Below are positions 23,781 to 33,100 of a DNA stretch of 64,000 nt, piece by piece; positions within the stretch are counted from its first letter, which is position 1; every line of letters begins with the position of its first letter. A model generated the notes under the pieces. The model did not search any database. It was not told the origin of the DNA and was given only the letters and a program-made list of their open reading frames with translations. This stretch comes from Pseudomonas sp. LFM046 (GTDB lineage Bacteria > Pseudomonadota > Gammaproteobacteria > Pseudomonadales > Pseudomonadaceae), in the NCBI RefSeq assembly GCF_000949385.2, contig NZ_JYKO02000001.1:4234222-4298221 (forward strand), in the 5' to 3' direction. The translations under genes were made by a program, and so were the position numbers.

Positions 23781-25246
23781 GCAGCATGATCAAGCACTGG
23801 ATCAACGGCCAGGAAGTCGAAAGCAAAGAGACGTTCGTCAACTACAACCCGGCCACCATGGACGCCATCGGTGAGGTCGCCAGCGGTGGCGCCGAGGAAA
23901 TCGCCGCCGCCGTGGCCGCGGCCAAGGACGCCTTCCCCAAGTGGGCCAACACTCCGGCCAAGGAACGCGCGAAGCTGATGCGCAAGCTGGGTGAGCTGAT
24001 CGACCAGAACGTGCCGCACCTGGCCGAGCTGGAAACCCTGGACACCGGCCTGCCGATCCACCAGACGAAGAATGTGCTGATCCCCCGCGCCTCGCACAAC
24101 TTCGAGTTCTTCGCCGAGGTTTGCACCCGCATGGACGGCCACAGCTACCCGGTGGACGACCAGATGCTCAACTACACCCTGTACCAGCCGGTGGGCGTGT
24201 GTGGCCTGGTTTCCCCGTGGAACGTGCCCTTCATGACCGCCACCTGGAAGACCGCGCCCTGCCTGGCCCTGGGCAACACCGCAGTACTGAAGATGAGCGA
24301 GCTGTCGCCGCTGACCGCCAACGAACTGGGTCGCCTGGCCCTGGAAGCCGGTATCCCGAAAGGCGTGCTGAACGTGGTGCAGGGTTACGGCGCCACCGCT
24401 GGTGACGCCCTCGTCCGTCACCCGGACGTGCGCGCGATTTCCTTCACCGGCGGCACCGCCACCGGCCGCAAGATCATGCAGACCGCCGGCCTGAAGAAGT
24501 ACTCCATGGAACTGGGCGGCAAGTCGCCGGTGCTGATCTTCGACGACGCCGACCTCGACCGCGCCCTCGACGCCGCGCTGTTCACCATCTTCTCGCTGAA
24601 CGGCGAGCGCTGCACCGCCGGCAGCCGGATCTTCATCCAGGAATCGGTGTACGACCAATTCGTCGCCGAATTCGCCGCCCGCGCCAAACGCCTGATCGTC
24701 GGTGATCCGCAGGACCCGAAGACCCAGGTCGGTTCGATGATCACCCAAGCGCACTACGACAAGGTCACCGGCTACATCCGCATCGGCATCGAGGAAGGCG
24801 CCACCCTGCTGGCCGGCGGTCTGGAGCGCCCGGCCAACCTCCCGGCGCACCTGTCCAAAGGGCAATTCATCCAGCCCACGGTGTTCGCCGATGTGGATAA
24901 CCGCATGCGCATCGCCCAGGAAGAAATCTTCGGCCCGGTGGTCTGCCTGATGAAGTTCAAGGACGAAGCCGAGGCGCTGCAACTCGCCAACGATACCGAG
25001 TACGGCCTGGCCTCCTACATCTGGACCCAGGACATCGGCAAGGCCCACCGCCTGGCCCGTGGCATCGAAGCCGGCATGGTCTTCATCAACAGCCAGAACG
25101 TGCGCGACCTGCGCCAGCCGTTCGGCGGCGTGAAGGGCTCAGGCACCGGCCGCGAGGGCGGCGAGTACAGCTTCGAGGTGTTCGCCGAAATCAAGAACGT
25201 GTGCATTTCCATGGGCAGCCACCACATCCCGCGTTGGGGCCTGTGA
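23777..25246 (+). CDS. hpaE: HpaE, 5-carboxymethyl-2-hydroxymuconate semialdehyde dehydrogenase
   Basis: This 489-residue NAD-dependent aldehyde dehydrogenase oxidises the ring-cleavage product CHMS to the dicarboxylate. Catalytic Glu245 lies in MELGGKSP and Cys279 in LNGERCTAGSR. The stretch RMDGHSYPVDDQMLNYTLYQPV is typical of HpaE. The ATG at 23777 overlaps the hpaG2 stop; a second ATG lies three codons on. Its position between hpaG and hpaD matches other hpa operons. Confidence 0.92.
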   Translation: MSSMIKHWINGQEVESKETFVNYNPATMDAIGEVASGGAEEIAAAVAAAKDAFPKWANTPAKERAKLMRKLGELIDQNVPHLAELETLDTGLPIHQTKNVLIPRASHNFEFFAEVCTRMDGHSYPVDDQMLNYTLYQPVGVCGLVSPWNVPFMTATWKTAPCLALGNTAVLKMSELSPLTANELGRLALEAGIPKGVLNVVQGYGATAGDALVRHPDVRAISFTGGTATGRKIMQTAGLKKYSMELGGKSPVLIFDDADLDRALDAALFTIFSLNGERCTAGSRIFIQESVYDQFVAEFAARAKRLIVGDPQDPKTQVGSMITQAHYDKVTGYIRIGIEEGATLLAGGLERPANLPAHLSKGQFIQPTVFADVDNRMRIAQEEIFGPVVCLMKFKDEAEALQLANDTEYGLASYIWTQDIGKAHRLARGIEAGMVFINSQNVRDLRQPFGGVKGSGTGREGGEYSFEVFAEIKNVCISMGSHHIPRWGL

Positions 25247-25354
25247 GATAACTGCTAATCCATAAAGAGGGGAGTCCGACTCCCCTCCCCGTGCCGGCGT
25301 GCAACCGACCGAACAACAAGTTCCCTGGAGGGGAACGACACGAGGAGAACCGTC

Positions 25355-26278
25355 ATGGGCAAACTTGCTCTGGCTGCCAAGATCACCCACGTTCCGTCCA
25401 TGTACCTGTCCGAGCTGCCGGGCCCGCGCCAGGGCTTCCGTCAGGCTGCCATCGATGGGCACATTGAAATCGGCCGCCGCTGCCGCGAGCTGAACGTCGA
25501 CACCATCGTCGTGTTCGACACCCACTGGCTGGTCAACGCCAACTACCACGTCAACTGCGGCCCTCATTTCCAGGGTCTGTACACCAGCAACGAACTGCCG
25601 CACTTCATCAGCAACATGGAGTACGAGTTCCCCGGCAACCCCGAACTGGGTCGCCTGCTGGCCGAGGTATGCAACCGCTACGGCGTGGAAACCATGGCCC
25701 ACGACGCGACGACGCTGGCCCCGGAATACGGCACCCTGGTGCCCATGCGCTACATGAACGCCGACCAGCACTTCAAGGTGATCTCGGTCTCGGCGCTGTG
25801 CACCTCCCACTACCTGAACGACAGCGCCCGCCTCGGCTGGGCCATGCGCAAGGCCGTGGAAGAACACTACGACGGCACGGTCGCCTTCCTCGCCAGCGGA
25901 TCGCTGTCCCACCGTTTCGCGCAGAACGGCCAGGCGCCAGAGTTCGCCACAAAAGTCTGGAGCCCCTTCCTGGAACTCCTCGATAACCGGGTCGTGCAGA
26001 TGTGGGAAGACGGTGAGTGGGAGGACTTCTGCGCCATGCTCCCGGAGTACGCGGTGAAGGGCCACGGCGAAGGATTCATGCACGACACCGCGATGCTGCT
26101 GGGCGCCCTGGGCTGGTCGAAGTACGACGGCAAGGCCGAGGTCGTCACGCCCTACTTCGGCTCGTCCGGCACTGGCCAGATCAACGCCGTTTTCCCGGTC
26201 ACCCCGCAGGACGGTTCCGCCATTCCCGCCGCCCAGGCCTCCAACCCGGCCGGCGTCGTCTCCACCAGCCGCCTGTAA
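25355..26278 (+). CDS. hpaD: HpaD, 3,4-dihydroxyphenylacetate 2,3-dioxygenase
   Basis: This extradiol dioxygenase opens the ring of homoprotocatechuate to CHMS. The 307-residue protein belongs to the LigB (type III) extradiol family, not the vicinal oxygen chelate type. Fe ligand histidines are expected in FDTHWLVNANYHVN near residue 55, and LASGSLSHRFAQNG carries the conserved SLSHR motif. The start follows GAGGAG at 25340. A gap of about 110 bases separates it from hpaE, wider than elsewhere in the operon, but no terminator or strong promoter is visible there. Confidence 0.9.
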   Translation: MGKLALAAKITHVPSMYLSELPGPRQGFRQAAIDGHIEIGRRCRELNVDTIVVFDTHWLVNANYHVNCGPHFQGLYTSNELPHFISNMEYEFPGNPELGRLLAEVCNRYGVETMAHDATTLAPEYGTLVPMRYMNADQHFKVISVSALCTSHYLNDSARLGWAMRKAVEEHYDGTVAFLASGSLSHRFAQNGQAPEFATKVWSPFLELLDNRVVQMWEDGEWEDFCAMLPEYAVKGHGEGFMHDTAMLLGALGWSKYDGKAEVVTPYFGSSGTGQINAVFPVTPQDGSAIPAAQASNPAGVVSTSRL

Positions 26279-26289
26279 GGAGCCGCGAA

Positions 26290-26700
26290 ATGCCCCATCT
26301 GGTCCTGCTCTACAGCCCCGACCTGGAACGCGAGGCGGACATCGGCGGCCTGTGCCGTGCCCTCGCCGACTGCATGCTGGAACAGCGCGACGAGACCGGC
26401 CGCCAGGTGTTCCCCACCGGCGGCACCCGCGTGCTGGCCTACCCGGCGGCCCATGCCGCCGTGGCTGACGGCAAGGGTGATTACGGTTTTCTCTACGCCA
26501 ACCTGCGCATGGGCGCCGGACGCAGCCCGGCGGTGCACCAGCAGGTGGGCGACGCGCTGCTGACGGTCTTGCGCGGCTACCTCGACGGCCTGCTGGAGCA
26601 ACGCCCCATCGGCATCACCCTGCAGATCGACGAAAGCCCCGGCCAGGTCTTCGATGCCAAGCACAGCAGCCTGCACCCCCTGTTCACCAAGAATTCCTGA
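26290..26700 (+). CDS. hpaF: HpaF, 5-carboxymethyl-2-hydroxymuconate delta-isomerase
   Basis: The 136-residue protein begins [13 protein letters not shown]. Removal of Met exposes Pro1, the catalytic base of tautomerase-fold isomerases such as CHMI. Further matches are [37 protein letters not shown] and the C-terminal HSSLHPLF (quoted in two parts here as separate motifs around residues 45-80 and 125-132). It isomerises CHM to the oxo form acted on by HpaG. Start is 11 bases past hpaD. Confidence 0.9.
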   Translation: MPHLVLLYSPDLEREADIGGLCRALADCMLEQRDETGRQVFPTGGTRVLAYPAAHAAVADGKGDYGFLYANLRMGAGRSPAVHQQVGDALLTVLRGYLDGLLEQRPIGITLQIDESPGQVFDAKHSSLHPLFTKNS

Positions 26701-26707
26701 GGTCTCC

Positions 26708-27511
26708 ATGCTCGACGCCAGCATCATCCAGCAAGCCGCCGCCCGCCTCGACGCCGCCGAGCGTTCCCGCGAGCAGGTGCGCCAGTTCTCCCTGGACTAT
26801 CCGTCCATCGGCATCGAAGACGCCTACGCCATCCAGCGCGCCTGGGTGGCCCAGAAGATCAAAGACGGCCGCAAGCTGGTGGGCCACAAGATCGGCCTCA
26901 CCTCCCGCGCCATGCAGGTATCCTCCAACATCACCGAACCGGACTACGGTGCGCTGCTGGACGACATGCTGTTCGACGAAGGCAGTGACATCCCCTTCGA
27001 GCGCTTCATCGTCCCCCGCGTGGAAGTGGAGCTGGCCTTCATCCTCGGCAAGCCGCTGCGCGGCCCCAACTGCACGATCTTCGACGTGCTGGACGCCACC
27101 GAGTGGGTGATCCCGGCGCTGGAGATCATCGACGCGCGCATCCAGCAGGTGGACCCGGACACCAAGGTCACCCGCAAGGTCTTCGACACCATCTCCGACA
27201 ATGCCGCCAACGCCGGTGTGGTAATGGGCGGACGCGCCGTGCGTCCCACCGAGATCGACCTGCGTCGCGTGCCGGCGATTCTCTACCGCAATGGCGTGAT
27301 CGAGGAATCCGGCGTCTCCGCCGCCGTGCTCAACCACCCCGCCAAGGGCGTGGCCTGGCTGGCCAACAAGCTGGCGCCCTACGACGTCACCCTGGAAGCC
27401 GGCCAGATCATTCTCGGCGGCTCCTTCACCCGTCCGGTGGCGGCCAACCCTGGCGACACCTTCCACGTCGATTACGACCAGTTGGGCTCCATCGCCTGCC
27501 GGTTCGTCTGA
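26708..27511 (+). CDS. hpaH: HpaH, 2-oxo-hept-4-ene-1,7-dioate hydratase
   Basis: This 267-residue member of the FAH/4-oxalocrotonate decarboxylase-hydratase group adds water to 2-oxohept-4-enedioate. Characteristic segments are [37 protein letters not shown] with the metal-binding Glu-x-Glu, and [17 protein letters not shown] at the C-terminus. The start lies 7 bases after hpaF. A REP-like element separates it from hpaI, the last gene of the pathway. Confidence 0.92.
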   Translation: MLDASIIQQAAARLDAAERSREQVRQFSLDYPSIGIEDAYAIQRAWVAQKIKDGRKLVGHKIGLTSRAMQVSSNITEPDYGALLDDMLFDEGSDIPFERFIVPRVEVELAFILGKPLRGPNCTIFDVLDATEWVIPALEIIDARIQQVDPDTKVTRKVFDTISDNAANAGVVMGGRAVRPTEIDLRRVPAILYRNGVIEESGVSAAVLNHPAKGVAWLANKLAPYDVTLEAGQIILGGSFTRPVAANPGDTFHVDYDQLGSIACRFV

Positions 27512-27539
27512 GCCCGGTTTCGACCTTCACCCGACCCTT

Positions 27540-27590
27540 GTAGGAGCGAGCTTGCTCGCGAAGCTCTTCGCCAGCAGAGCTGGCTCCTAC
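27540..27590. repeat. REP-like element with two inner hairpins, between hpaH and hpaI
   Basis: Terminal inverted repeats GTAGGAGC (27540-27547) and GCTCCTAC (27583-27590) enclose a perfect hairpin GCGAGC-TT-GCTCGC (27546-27559) and a second one, GCTCT...AGAGC. This is the widespread Pseudomonas GTAGGAGCGAGCTTGCTCGC repeat. It lies within the hpa operon and could alter the hpaH/hpaI transcript ratio. Confidence 0.75.
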
Positions 27591-27617
27591 GTCCGGTGTA
27601 TTCCCAGGAGTCCCCCC

Positions 27618-28421
27618 ATGGACCTGCCCATCAATACCTTCAAGGCCCGCCTGCACTCCGGTCAGCCGCAGATCGGCCTCTGGCTCGGCCTTGCCGATGC
27701 CTATTGCGCGGAACTGGCGGCCAACGCCGGCTTCGACTGGCTGCTGCTCGACGGCGAGCACGCGCCCAACGACCTGCGCACCCTTCTGGCCCAATTGCAG
27801 GCCATTGCGCCCTACCCGTCCCAGCCGATCATCCGCCCACCCGTTGGTGATGCGGTGCTGATCAAGCAACTGCTGGACATCGGCGCCCAGACCTTGCTGG
27901 TGCCCATGGTGGAATCCGCCGACCAGGCCGCCGAGCTGGTGCGCGCCATGCGCTACCCGCCCTTCGGCATCCGTGGCGTCGGCAGCGCCCTGGCCCGCGC
28001 CTCGCGCTGGAACAGCATCCCCGGCTACCTCGACCAGGCTGACGAGCAGATGTGCCTGCTGGTGCAGATCGAGAACCTCGAAGGCCTCGCCAACCTGGAC
28101 GTGATCGCTGCCGTGGAAGGTGTCGACGGCGTGTTCATCGGCCCAGCCGACCTCTCCGCCGCCATGGGCCATCGCGGCAATCCTGGCCATCCGGAAGTTC
28201 AGGCCGCCATCGAAGACGCGATCCTGCGCATCCGCCGGGCCGGCAAGGCCGCTGGCATCCTCTCCGCCGACCAGGCCTTGGCCCGTCGCTACATCGAACT
28301 GGGTGCCGCCTTCGTCGCGGTTGGGGTGGATACCACGGTGCTGATGCGCGGACTGCAGAGCCTGGCAGGTGCGTTCAATGGCACGGCTGCTCCGGTGAGT
28401 GGGGGTGGTGGGGTGTATTGA
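27618..28421 (+). CDS. hpaI: HpaI, 4-hydroxy-2-oxoheptane-1,7-dioate aldolase
   Basis: This 267-residue class II pyruvate aldolase cleaves 4-hydroxy-2-oxoheptanedioate to pyruvate and succinate semialdehyde, the last step of the pathway. It shows the HpcH/HpaI motifs [14 protein letters not shown] with the catalytic His, the Arg in [19 protein letters not shown], metal ligands in [11 protein letters not shown], and [12 protein letters not shown]. The start follows AGGAG. A clear terminator 20 bases past the stop ends the operon. No succinate semialdehyde dehydrogenase gene is in the window. Confidence 0.93.
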   Translation: MDLPINTFKARLHSGQPQIGLWLGLADAYCAELAANAGFDWLLLDGEHAPNDLRTLLAQLQAIAPYPSQPIIRPPVGDAVLIKQLLDIGAQTLLVPMVESADQAAELVRAMRYPPFGIRGVGSALARASRWNSIPGYLDQADEQMCLLVQIENLEGLANLDVIAAVEGVDGVFIGPADLSAAMGHRGNPGHPEVQAAIEDAILRIRRAGKAAGILSADQALARRYIELGAAFVAVGVDTTVLMRGLQSLAGAFNGTAAPVSGGGGVY

Positions 28422-28440
28422 TTGGCTCTGGAATCAAGGA

Positions 28441-28465
28441 AAGCCGGCTCAGATTGCCGGCTTTT
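28441..28465 (+). terminator. Terminator of the hpa operon
   Basis: The stem AAGCCGGC (28441-28448) / GCCGGCTT (28456-28463) continues into TTTT. It lies 20 bases after the hpaI stop. Confidence 0.8.
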
Positions 28466-28796
28466 GAACTCGAACCTCAGACCCTGTAATTCGGCAGTTT
28501 TTTGCGCACAGCCATCGTGGCTAATGGGCCAAGCCTGCTCTGGTTAATGCAAACCAGCGGTTGCTTCTGGCCGCGGCTGTGTAAATACGTGTTGAGCACC
28601 GAGCACTGATCGCGTCCCTGACGCGTCAGCCCCTTTCAAGGCAACAAATCAAAATTTGAGCCTGGTCCTCATAGCAGTCGCCAAGCGTAGCCAAAAGGAA
28701 GAAAGAAAAGAGGATAGAAGCAGGACGATTGCACCCGTTCTGCACCCACGGGGAACCAAGCTGAATAACGGGATAGGCTGGAAAGCGCATGAAATA
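28466..28796. other. Gene-free stretch between the hpa operon and tRNA-Arg
   Basis: About 330 bases with no convincing gene. The part from 28690 to 28730 is purine-rich and A-rich (AAAAGGAAGAAAGAAAAGAGG), unlike the surrounding GC-rich DNA. Adjacent tRNA genes are common integration sites, but no copy of the tRNA 3' end and no integrase fragment could be found here. Confidence 0.5.
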
Positions 28797-28873
28797 TGGC
28801 GTCCCAGAGTGGGTTCGAACCACCAACCTTCCCCTTAGGAGGGGGATGCTCTATCCAATTGAGCTACTGGGAC
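28797..28873 (-). tRNA. tRNA-Arg (anticodon CCT)
   Basis: The 77-base gene, CCA included, pairs GTCCCAG with CTGGGAC in the acceptor stem. The anticodon stem TCCCC/GGGGA encloses loop CTCCTAA with anticodon CCT, reading AGG codons. The T-arm has GGTTCGAACC-type loop sequence. Confidence 0.96.
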
Positions 28874-28944
28874 GCGGCGGACTCACCAGGCCGGTGAGTC
28901 GCGAGGACGGGCGGCATGTTAGCGGCGTCTGCGTGATTTGTCAT

Positions 28945-28972
28945 GCCTCGCGGGACCGGTGTCCCGCGAGGC
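28945..28972. terminator. Strong 12-bp hairpin between tRNA-Arg and the amino-acid dehydrogenase
   Basis: GCCTCGCGGGAC / GTCCCGCGAGGC with loop CGGT is a perfect stem starting 8 bases past the dehydrogenase stop. No T-run follows on the minus strand, so termination there may be partial. Confidence 0.55.
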
Positions 28973-28979
28973 GACGTCC

Positions 28980-30032
28980 TCAGCGTCCGAAGCGCTCTTC
29001 GGCCAGGAGGTCGGCCACCGCGGTGGTGGTGCGACCTTCGCTGTCAGCACGCACGAAGATCTCCCGCAGGGTCTCGCCGATGCCTTCGACATGCTTGCGC
29101 AGGGCATCTTCAGTGCCGCCGCTGCGCTCGTACCAGACGTCGATGATGCCGCCGGCGTTGATGGCGTAGTCCGGCGCGTAGAGGGTGCCGCGACGACGCA
29201 GTTCCTCGGCCAGGCCGGCGTCGGCCAGTTGGTTGTTGGCAGCGCCGGCGATGATCGGCGCACGCAGGGCCTCAAGGGTCTGCGGATTGATGATGCCGCC
29301 CAGAGCGCAGGGGGCGAAGACGTCGACGTCCAGACCGTAGATCTCGTTCTGCCCCACCACCTGGGCGCCCAGTTGTTCGGCGGCGCGGCGGGCGTTGGGT
29401 TCGTGGATGTCGCAAACCCAGAGCTGGGCGCCTGCGTCCTTGAGGTGTTTGGCGAGGCTGAAACCCACTTCGCCGACGCCCTGGATGGCCACCTTCAGGC
29501 CAGTCAGGTCGTCACGACCGAGGCGATGCTTCACCGCCACGCGAATGCCGACGAAGGTGCCATAGGCCGTGGACGGCGAAGGGTTGCCGTCACGCACGCC
29601 GCCGCCCAGGGCTTCGCGGGTGCCGGCGCCGGCCACGTAGCGGCTGCGCTCGGCCATGATGCGCATTTCGGTGACGCCGGTGCCGGAGTCGGCAGCGGTG
29701 ATGTAGCGGCCACCCAGGCTGTCGACGAAATCGCCCATGGCCTGGAACAGCGCTTCGCTCTTGTCGCGATGCGGGTCGCCGATGATCACGGCCTTGCCAC
29801 CACCCAGCGGCAGGTTGGCCAGGGCGGACTTGTAGGTCATGCCACGGGACAGGCGCAGCACGTCGCGCAGGGCCTGTTCGTCATTCAGGTAGGGCCACAT
29901 GCGGCAGCCGCCCAGGGCCGGGCCGAGGTTGCTGTTGTGGATGGCGATGACGGCCTTGAGGCCGGAGGCCTTGTCGTGGCCGAAGACCACTTGCTCGTGA
30001 TGATCGAACTCGACGTGGGTGAAGACGGACAT
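28980..30032 (-). CDS. Leu/Phe/Val-type NAD-dependent amino-acid dehydrogenase
   Basis: The 350-residue protein belongs to the Glu/Leu/Phe/Val dehydrogenase superfamily, in the Leu/Phe branch by length. The catalytic region shows [30 protein letters not shown] with the catalytic Lys, and a Rossmann segment [24 protein letters not shown] near residue 265 is also conserved. It oxidatively deaminates a branched-chain or aromatic amino acid to its 2-oxo acid. The next gene upstream on the same strand is an indolepyruvate ferredoxin oxidoreductase that uses such oxo acids, suggesting an aromatic substrate; Leu or Val cannot be excluded. Confidence 0.85.
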   Translation of the reverse strand: MSVFTHVEFDHHEQVVFGHDKASGLKAVIAIHNSNLGPALGGCRMWPYLNDEQALRDVLRLSRGMTYKSALANLPLGGGKAVIIGDPHRDKSEALFQAMGDFVDSLGGRYITAADSGTGVTEMRIMAERSRYVAGAGTREALGGGVRDGNPSPSTAYGTFVGIRVAVKHRLGRDDLTGLKVAIQGVGEVGFSLAKHLKDAGAQLWVCDIHEPNARRAAEQLGAQVVGQNEIYGLDVDVFAPCALGGIINPQTLEALRAPIIAGAANNQLADAGLAEELRRRGTLYAPDYAINAGGIIDVWYERSGGTEDALRKHVEGIGETLREIFVRADSEGRTTTAVADLLAEERFGR

Positions 30033-30090
30033 GGAGGTTCCTCGATTCGGTATTGGCGTGTTTCAAAGCGAAGAGCGCCCTCTCCCCCGG

Positions 30091-30116
30091 CCCCTCTCCC
30101 GCAAGCGGGAGAGGGG
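30091..30116. repeat. 12-bp GC-rich hairpin between two minus-strand genes
   Basis: CCCCTCTCCCGC-AA-GCGGGAGAGGGG is a perfect palindrome of a kind spread through many proteobacterial genomes. It lies between the oxidoreductase and the amino-acid dehydrogenase and may reduce readthrough between them. Confidence 0.6.
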
Positions 30117-30139
30117 GGAGGTTCAGGGCAGGATTGAGG

Positions 30140-33100
30140 TCAGGCGGCCGGGTCGAACAGGTGCAGGACCTGGATCTCGCTGGCGGTGAGGCGGGTACGG
30201 AGCTGCTTCTCCTGCTCGCGGACCTTGGCCAGGGCGCGTTCCTTCACCGGGCCGTAGCCACGGATCTGTTCCGGCAGCTGGGCCAGGGCGACGGCGGTGG
30301 CGTAGTTGCTCGGCTTCAGCTCCTTGATCAACTGGTCCACCAGGGCTTCGTACTCGCCAATCAGCTGGCGTTCGAGCTTGCGCTCTTCGCTGTAGCCGAA
30401 GACGTCGAAGGCACTGCCACGGAGGAACTTGAAGCGGGCCAGCACGCCGAAGGCCTTGAGCATCCAGGGACCAAAGCGACGCTTGCGCGGCTCGCCGGTA
30501 ACCGGGTCGGGCTTGGCCAGCCAGGACGGCGCCAGGTGGAATTCCAGGTGGTAGTCACCCTCGAACTGGGCTTCCAGTTGCTTGCGGAACGTGTCGTCGC
30601 TGTAGAGGCGAGCCACTTCGTACTCGTCCTTGTAGGCCAGCAGCTTGGCGTAGTAGCGGGCGACCGTGCGGGTCAGGGCCTTGTCCTCGCCGCTGTCAGC
30701 CTGGCGTACGCGCTCCACCAGGGCGCGGTAGCGCTCGGCGTAGGCGGCGTCCTGGTAGGCACGCAGATGGTCGGCGCGGTACTGGACGATCTCTTCAAGG
30801 GTTTCGCAACGCGGCGCTTCCACTTCGGCGGGCTTGGCGAGTTTTTCCACCGCCGCCAGGTCGTGGGCAGCGCGGCGCCCCCAGAGGAACGCCTGCTGGT
30901 TGAGGGTCACGGAAACGCCGTTGAGCTCGACGGCTTTTTCGATGGCTTCGGCGGAGATGGGCACCAGGCCCTTCTGGTAGGCGTAGCCGAGCATGAAGAG
31001 GTTGGTGGCGATGCTGTCACCCAGCAGGCGGGTGGCCAGGCGGGTAGCATCGACGAAGTGGGTCTTGGCCTCACCCACCGCTTCCACCAGGGCTTCGCGC
31101 ATGGCGGCGCCGGGAACCTGGGCATCGGGGTTGCGGGTGAACTCGGCGGTCGCCGCTTCATGGCTGTTGACCACGGCATGGGCGATGCGGTCGTTGAGCT
31201 TGGCGAGGGCTTCCTCGCTGGCGGTCACCACCAGGTCGCAGCCCAGCAGCAGGTCGGTTTCACCGGCGGCGATGCGCACGGCGTAGATGTCGTCCTGCTT
31301 GGCGGCGATGCGGATGTGGGTAATCACCGGACCGAACTTCTGCGCCAGACCGGCCTGGTCGAGCACAGTGCAGCCCTTGCCTTCGATGTGGGCGGCCATG
31401 CCCAGCAGCGCGCCTACAGTGGTCACGCCGCTGCCACCGACGCCCGGCAGGAGGATGTTCCAGGGGCGGTCCAGGCTGGGCTGGCGCGGCTCCGGCAGGG
31501 CCACGAAGAGTGCCTTGGCACCCGCGGCCTCCGGCTTGCGCAGGCTGCCACCGTGTACGGTGACGAAGCTCGGGCAGAAACCTTCGACGCAAGAGAAGTC
31601 CTTGTTGCAGGCGTTCTGGTCGATCTGGCGCTTGCGCCCCAGTTCAGTTTCCAGCGGCAGCACGGACAGGCAGTTGGATTTCACGCTGCAATCGCCGCAA
31701 CCCTCGCACACGGCCGGGTTGATGAAGGCGCGCTTGGCCGGGTCCACCAGCTTGCCGCGCTTGCGGCGACGGCGCTTCTCGGTGGCGCAGGTCTGATCGT
31801 AGATCAGCACCGACACGCCCTTGAACTCGCGCAGATCGCGCTGCACGGCATCCAGTTCGCGGCGGTGGTGGAAGGTGACGATAGGCGCGAAGGTGTCGCG
31901 GGTCGGGTACTTCTCCGGCTCGTCGGTGACCAGGGCGATGCGCTTCACGCCTTCGGCGAAGACTTGCTGGCTGAGCTGGTCGACACGCAGTTCGCCGTCG
32001 ATGGGCTGGCCGCCAGTCATGGCCACGGCGTCGTTGTAGAGAATCTTGTACGTGATGTTGACCCCGGCGGCGACGGCGGCGCGCAGGGCCAGTTGGCCGG
32101 AGTGGAAGTAGGTGCCGTCACCGAGGTTCTGGAAGATGTGCGGGGTGTCGGTGAAGGGGGCCTGGCCGATCCAGGTGGCGCCCTCCCCGCCCATCTGGGT
32201 GTAGGTGTCGGTGTTGCGGTCCATCCACTGGGTCATGTAGTGGCAACCGATACCGCCCTGGGCACGGCTGCCTTCCGGCAGCTTGGTGGAGGTGTTGTGC
32301 GGGCAGCCGGAGCAGAAGTGCGGGGTGCGCACAGTCGTGTGCTTGGGGGCGGCCAGGGCTTTTTCCTTGGCGGCGAGGAAGGCCAGGCGGGATTCGATCT
32401 GTTCGCTGGAGTAGATCGGCGCCAGGCGCTTGGCGATGACGCGGGCGATCATGGCCGGGGTCAGCTCGCTGAGGTTGGGCAGCAGGGAGGTGCCTTCTTC
32501 GTCGAACTCGCCCACCACGCGCGGGCGCTTATCCACAGGCCAGTTGTAGAGCTGGCCGGTGACCTGGTCTTCGATGACGCTGCGCTTTTCTTCCACCACC
32601 AGGATTTCGTCCAGGCCTTCGGCGAATTCGTGGACGGAGATGGGCTCCAGCGGCCAGCTCATGCCGACCTTGAGCACCCTCAGACCGACCTTGGCGCAGA
32701 GTTCCTCGTCCAGGCCGAGGTCGTTCAGCGCCTGGCGTACGTCGAGGTAGGACTTGCCGGTGGTAATGATGCCGAGGCGCGGGCTGGGCGAATCCAGCAT
32801 CACCTGATTGAGGTTGTTGGCACGGGCGAAGGCGCGGGCGGCGTAGATCTTGTACATGTTCAGGCGCTTTTCCTGCGCCAGGGGCGGGTCCGGCCAGCGG
32901 ATGTGCACGCCGTCTTCCGGCAGGACGAAGTCTTCCGGGATCTTCACGTCGATTCGCAGCGGGTCCACGTCCACCACGGCGGAGGAGTCGACGTTCTCGG
33001 CGATGGTCTTGAGGGCGACCCAGCAACCGCTGTAGCGCGACAGCTCCCAGCCGATGATGCCGTAGTCGAGGATTTCCTGGACGTTGGCCGGGTTCAGCAC

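Noticed and set aside
28626-28838. Short open frames near tRNA-Arg as an integrase remnant
   Set aside because: Translations show no tyrosine-recombinase motif, and part of the sequence is the tRNA gene itself.
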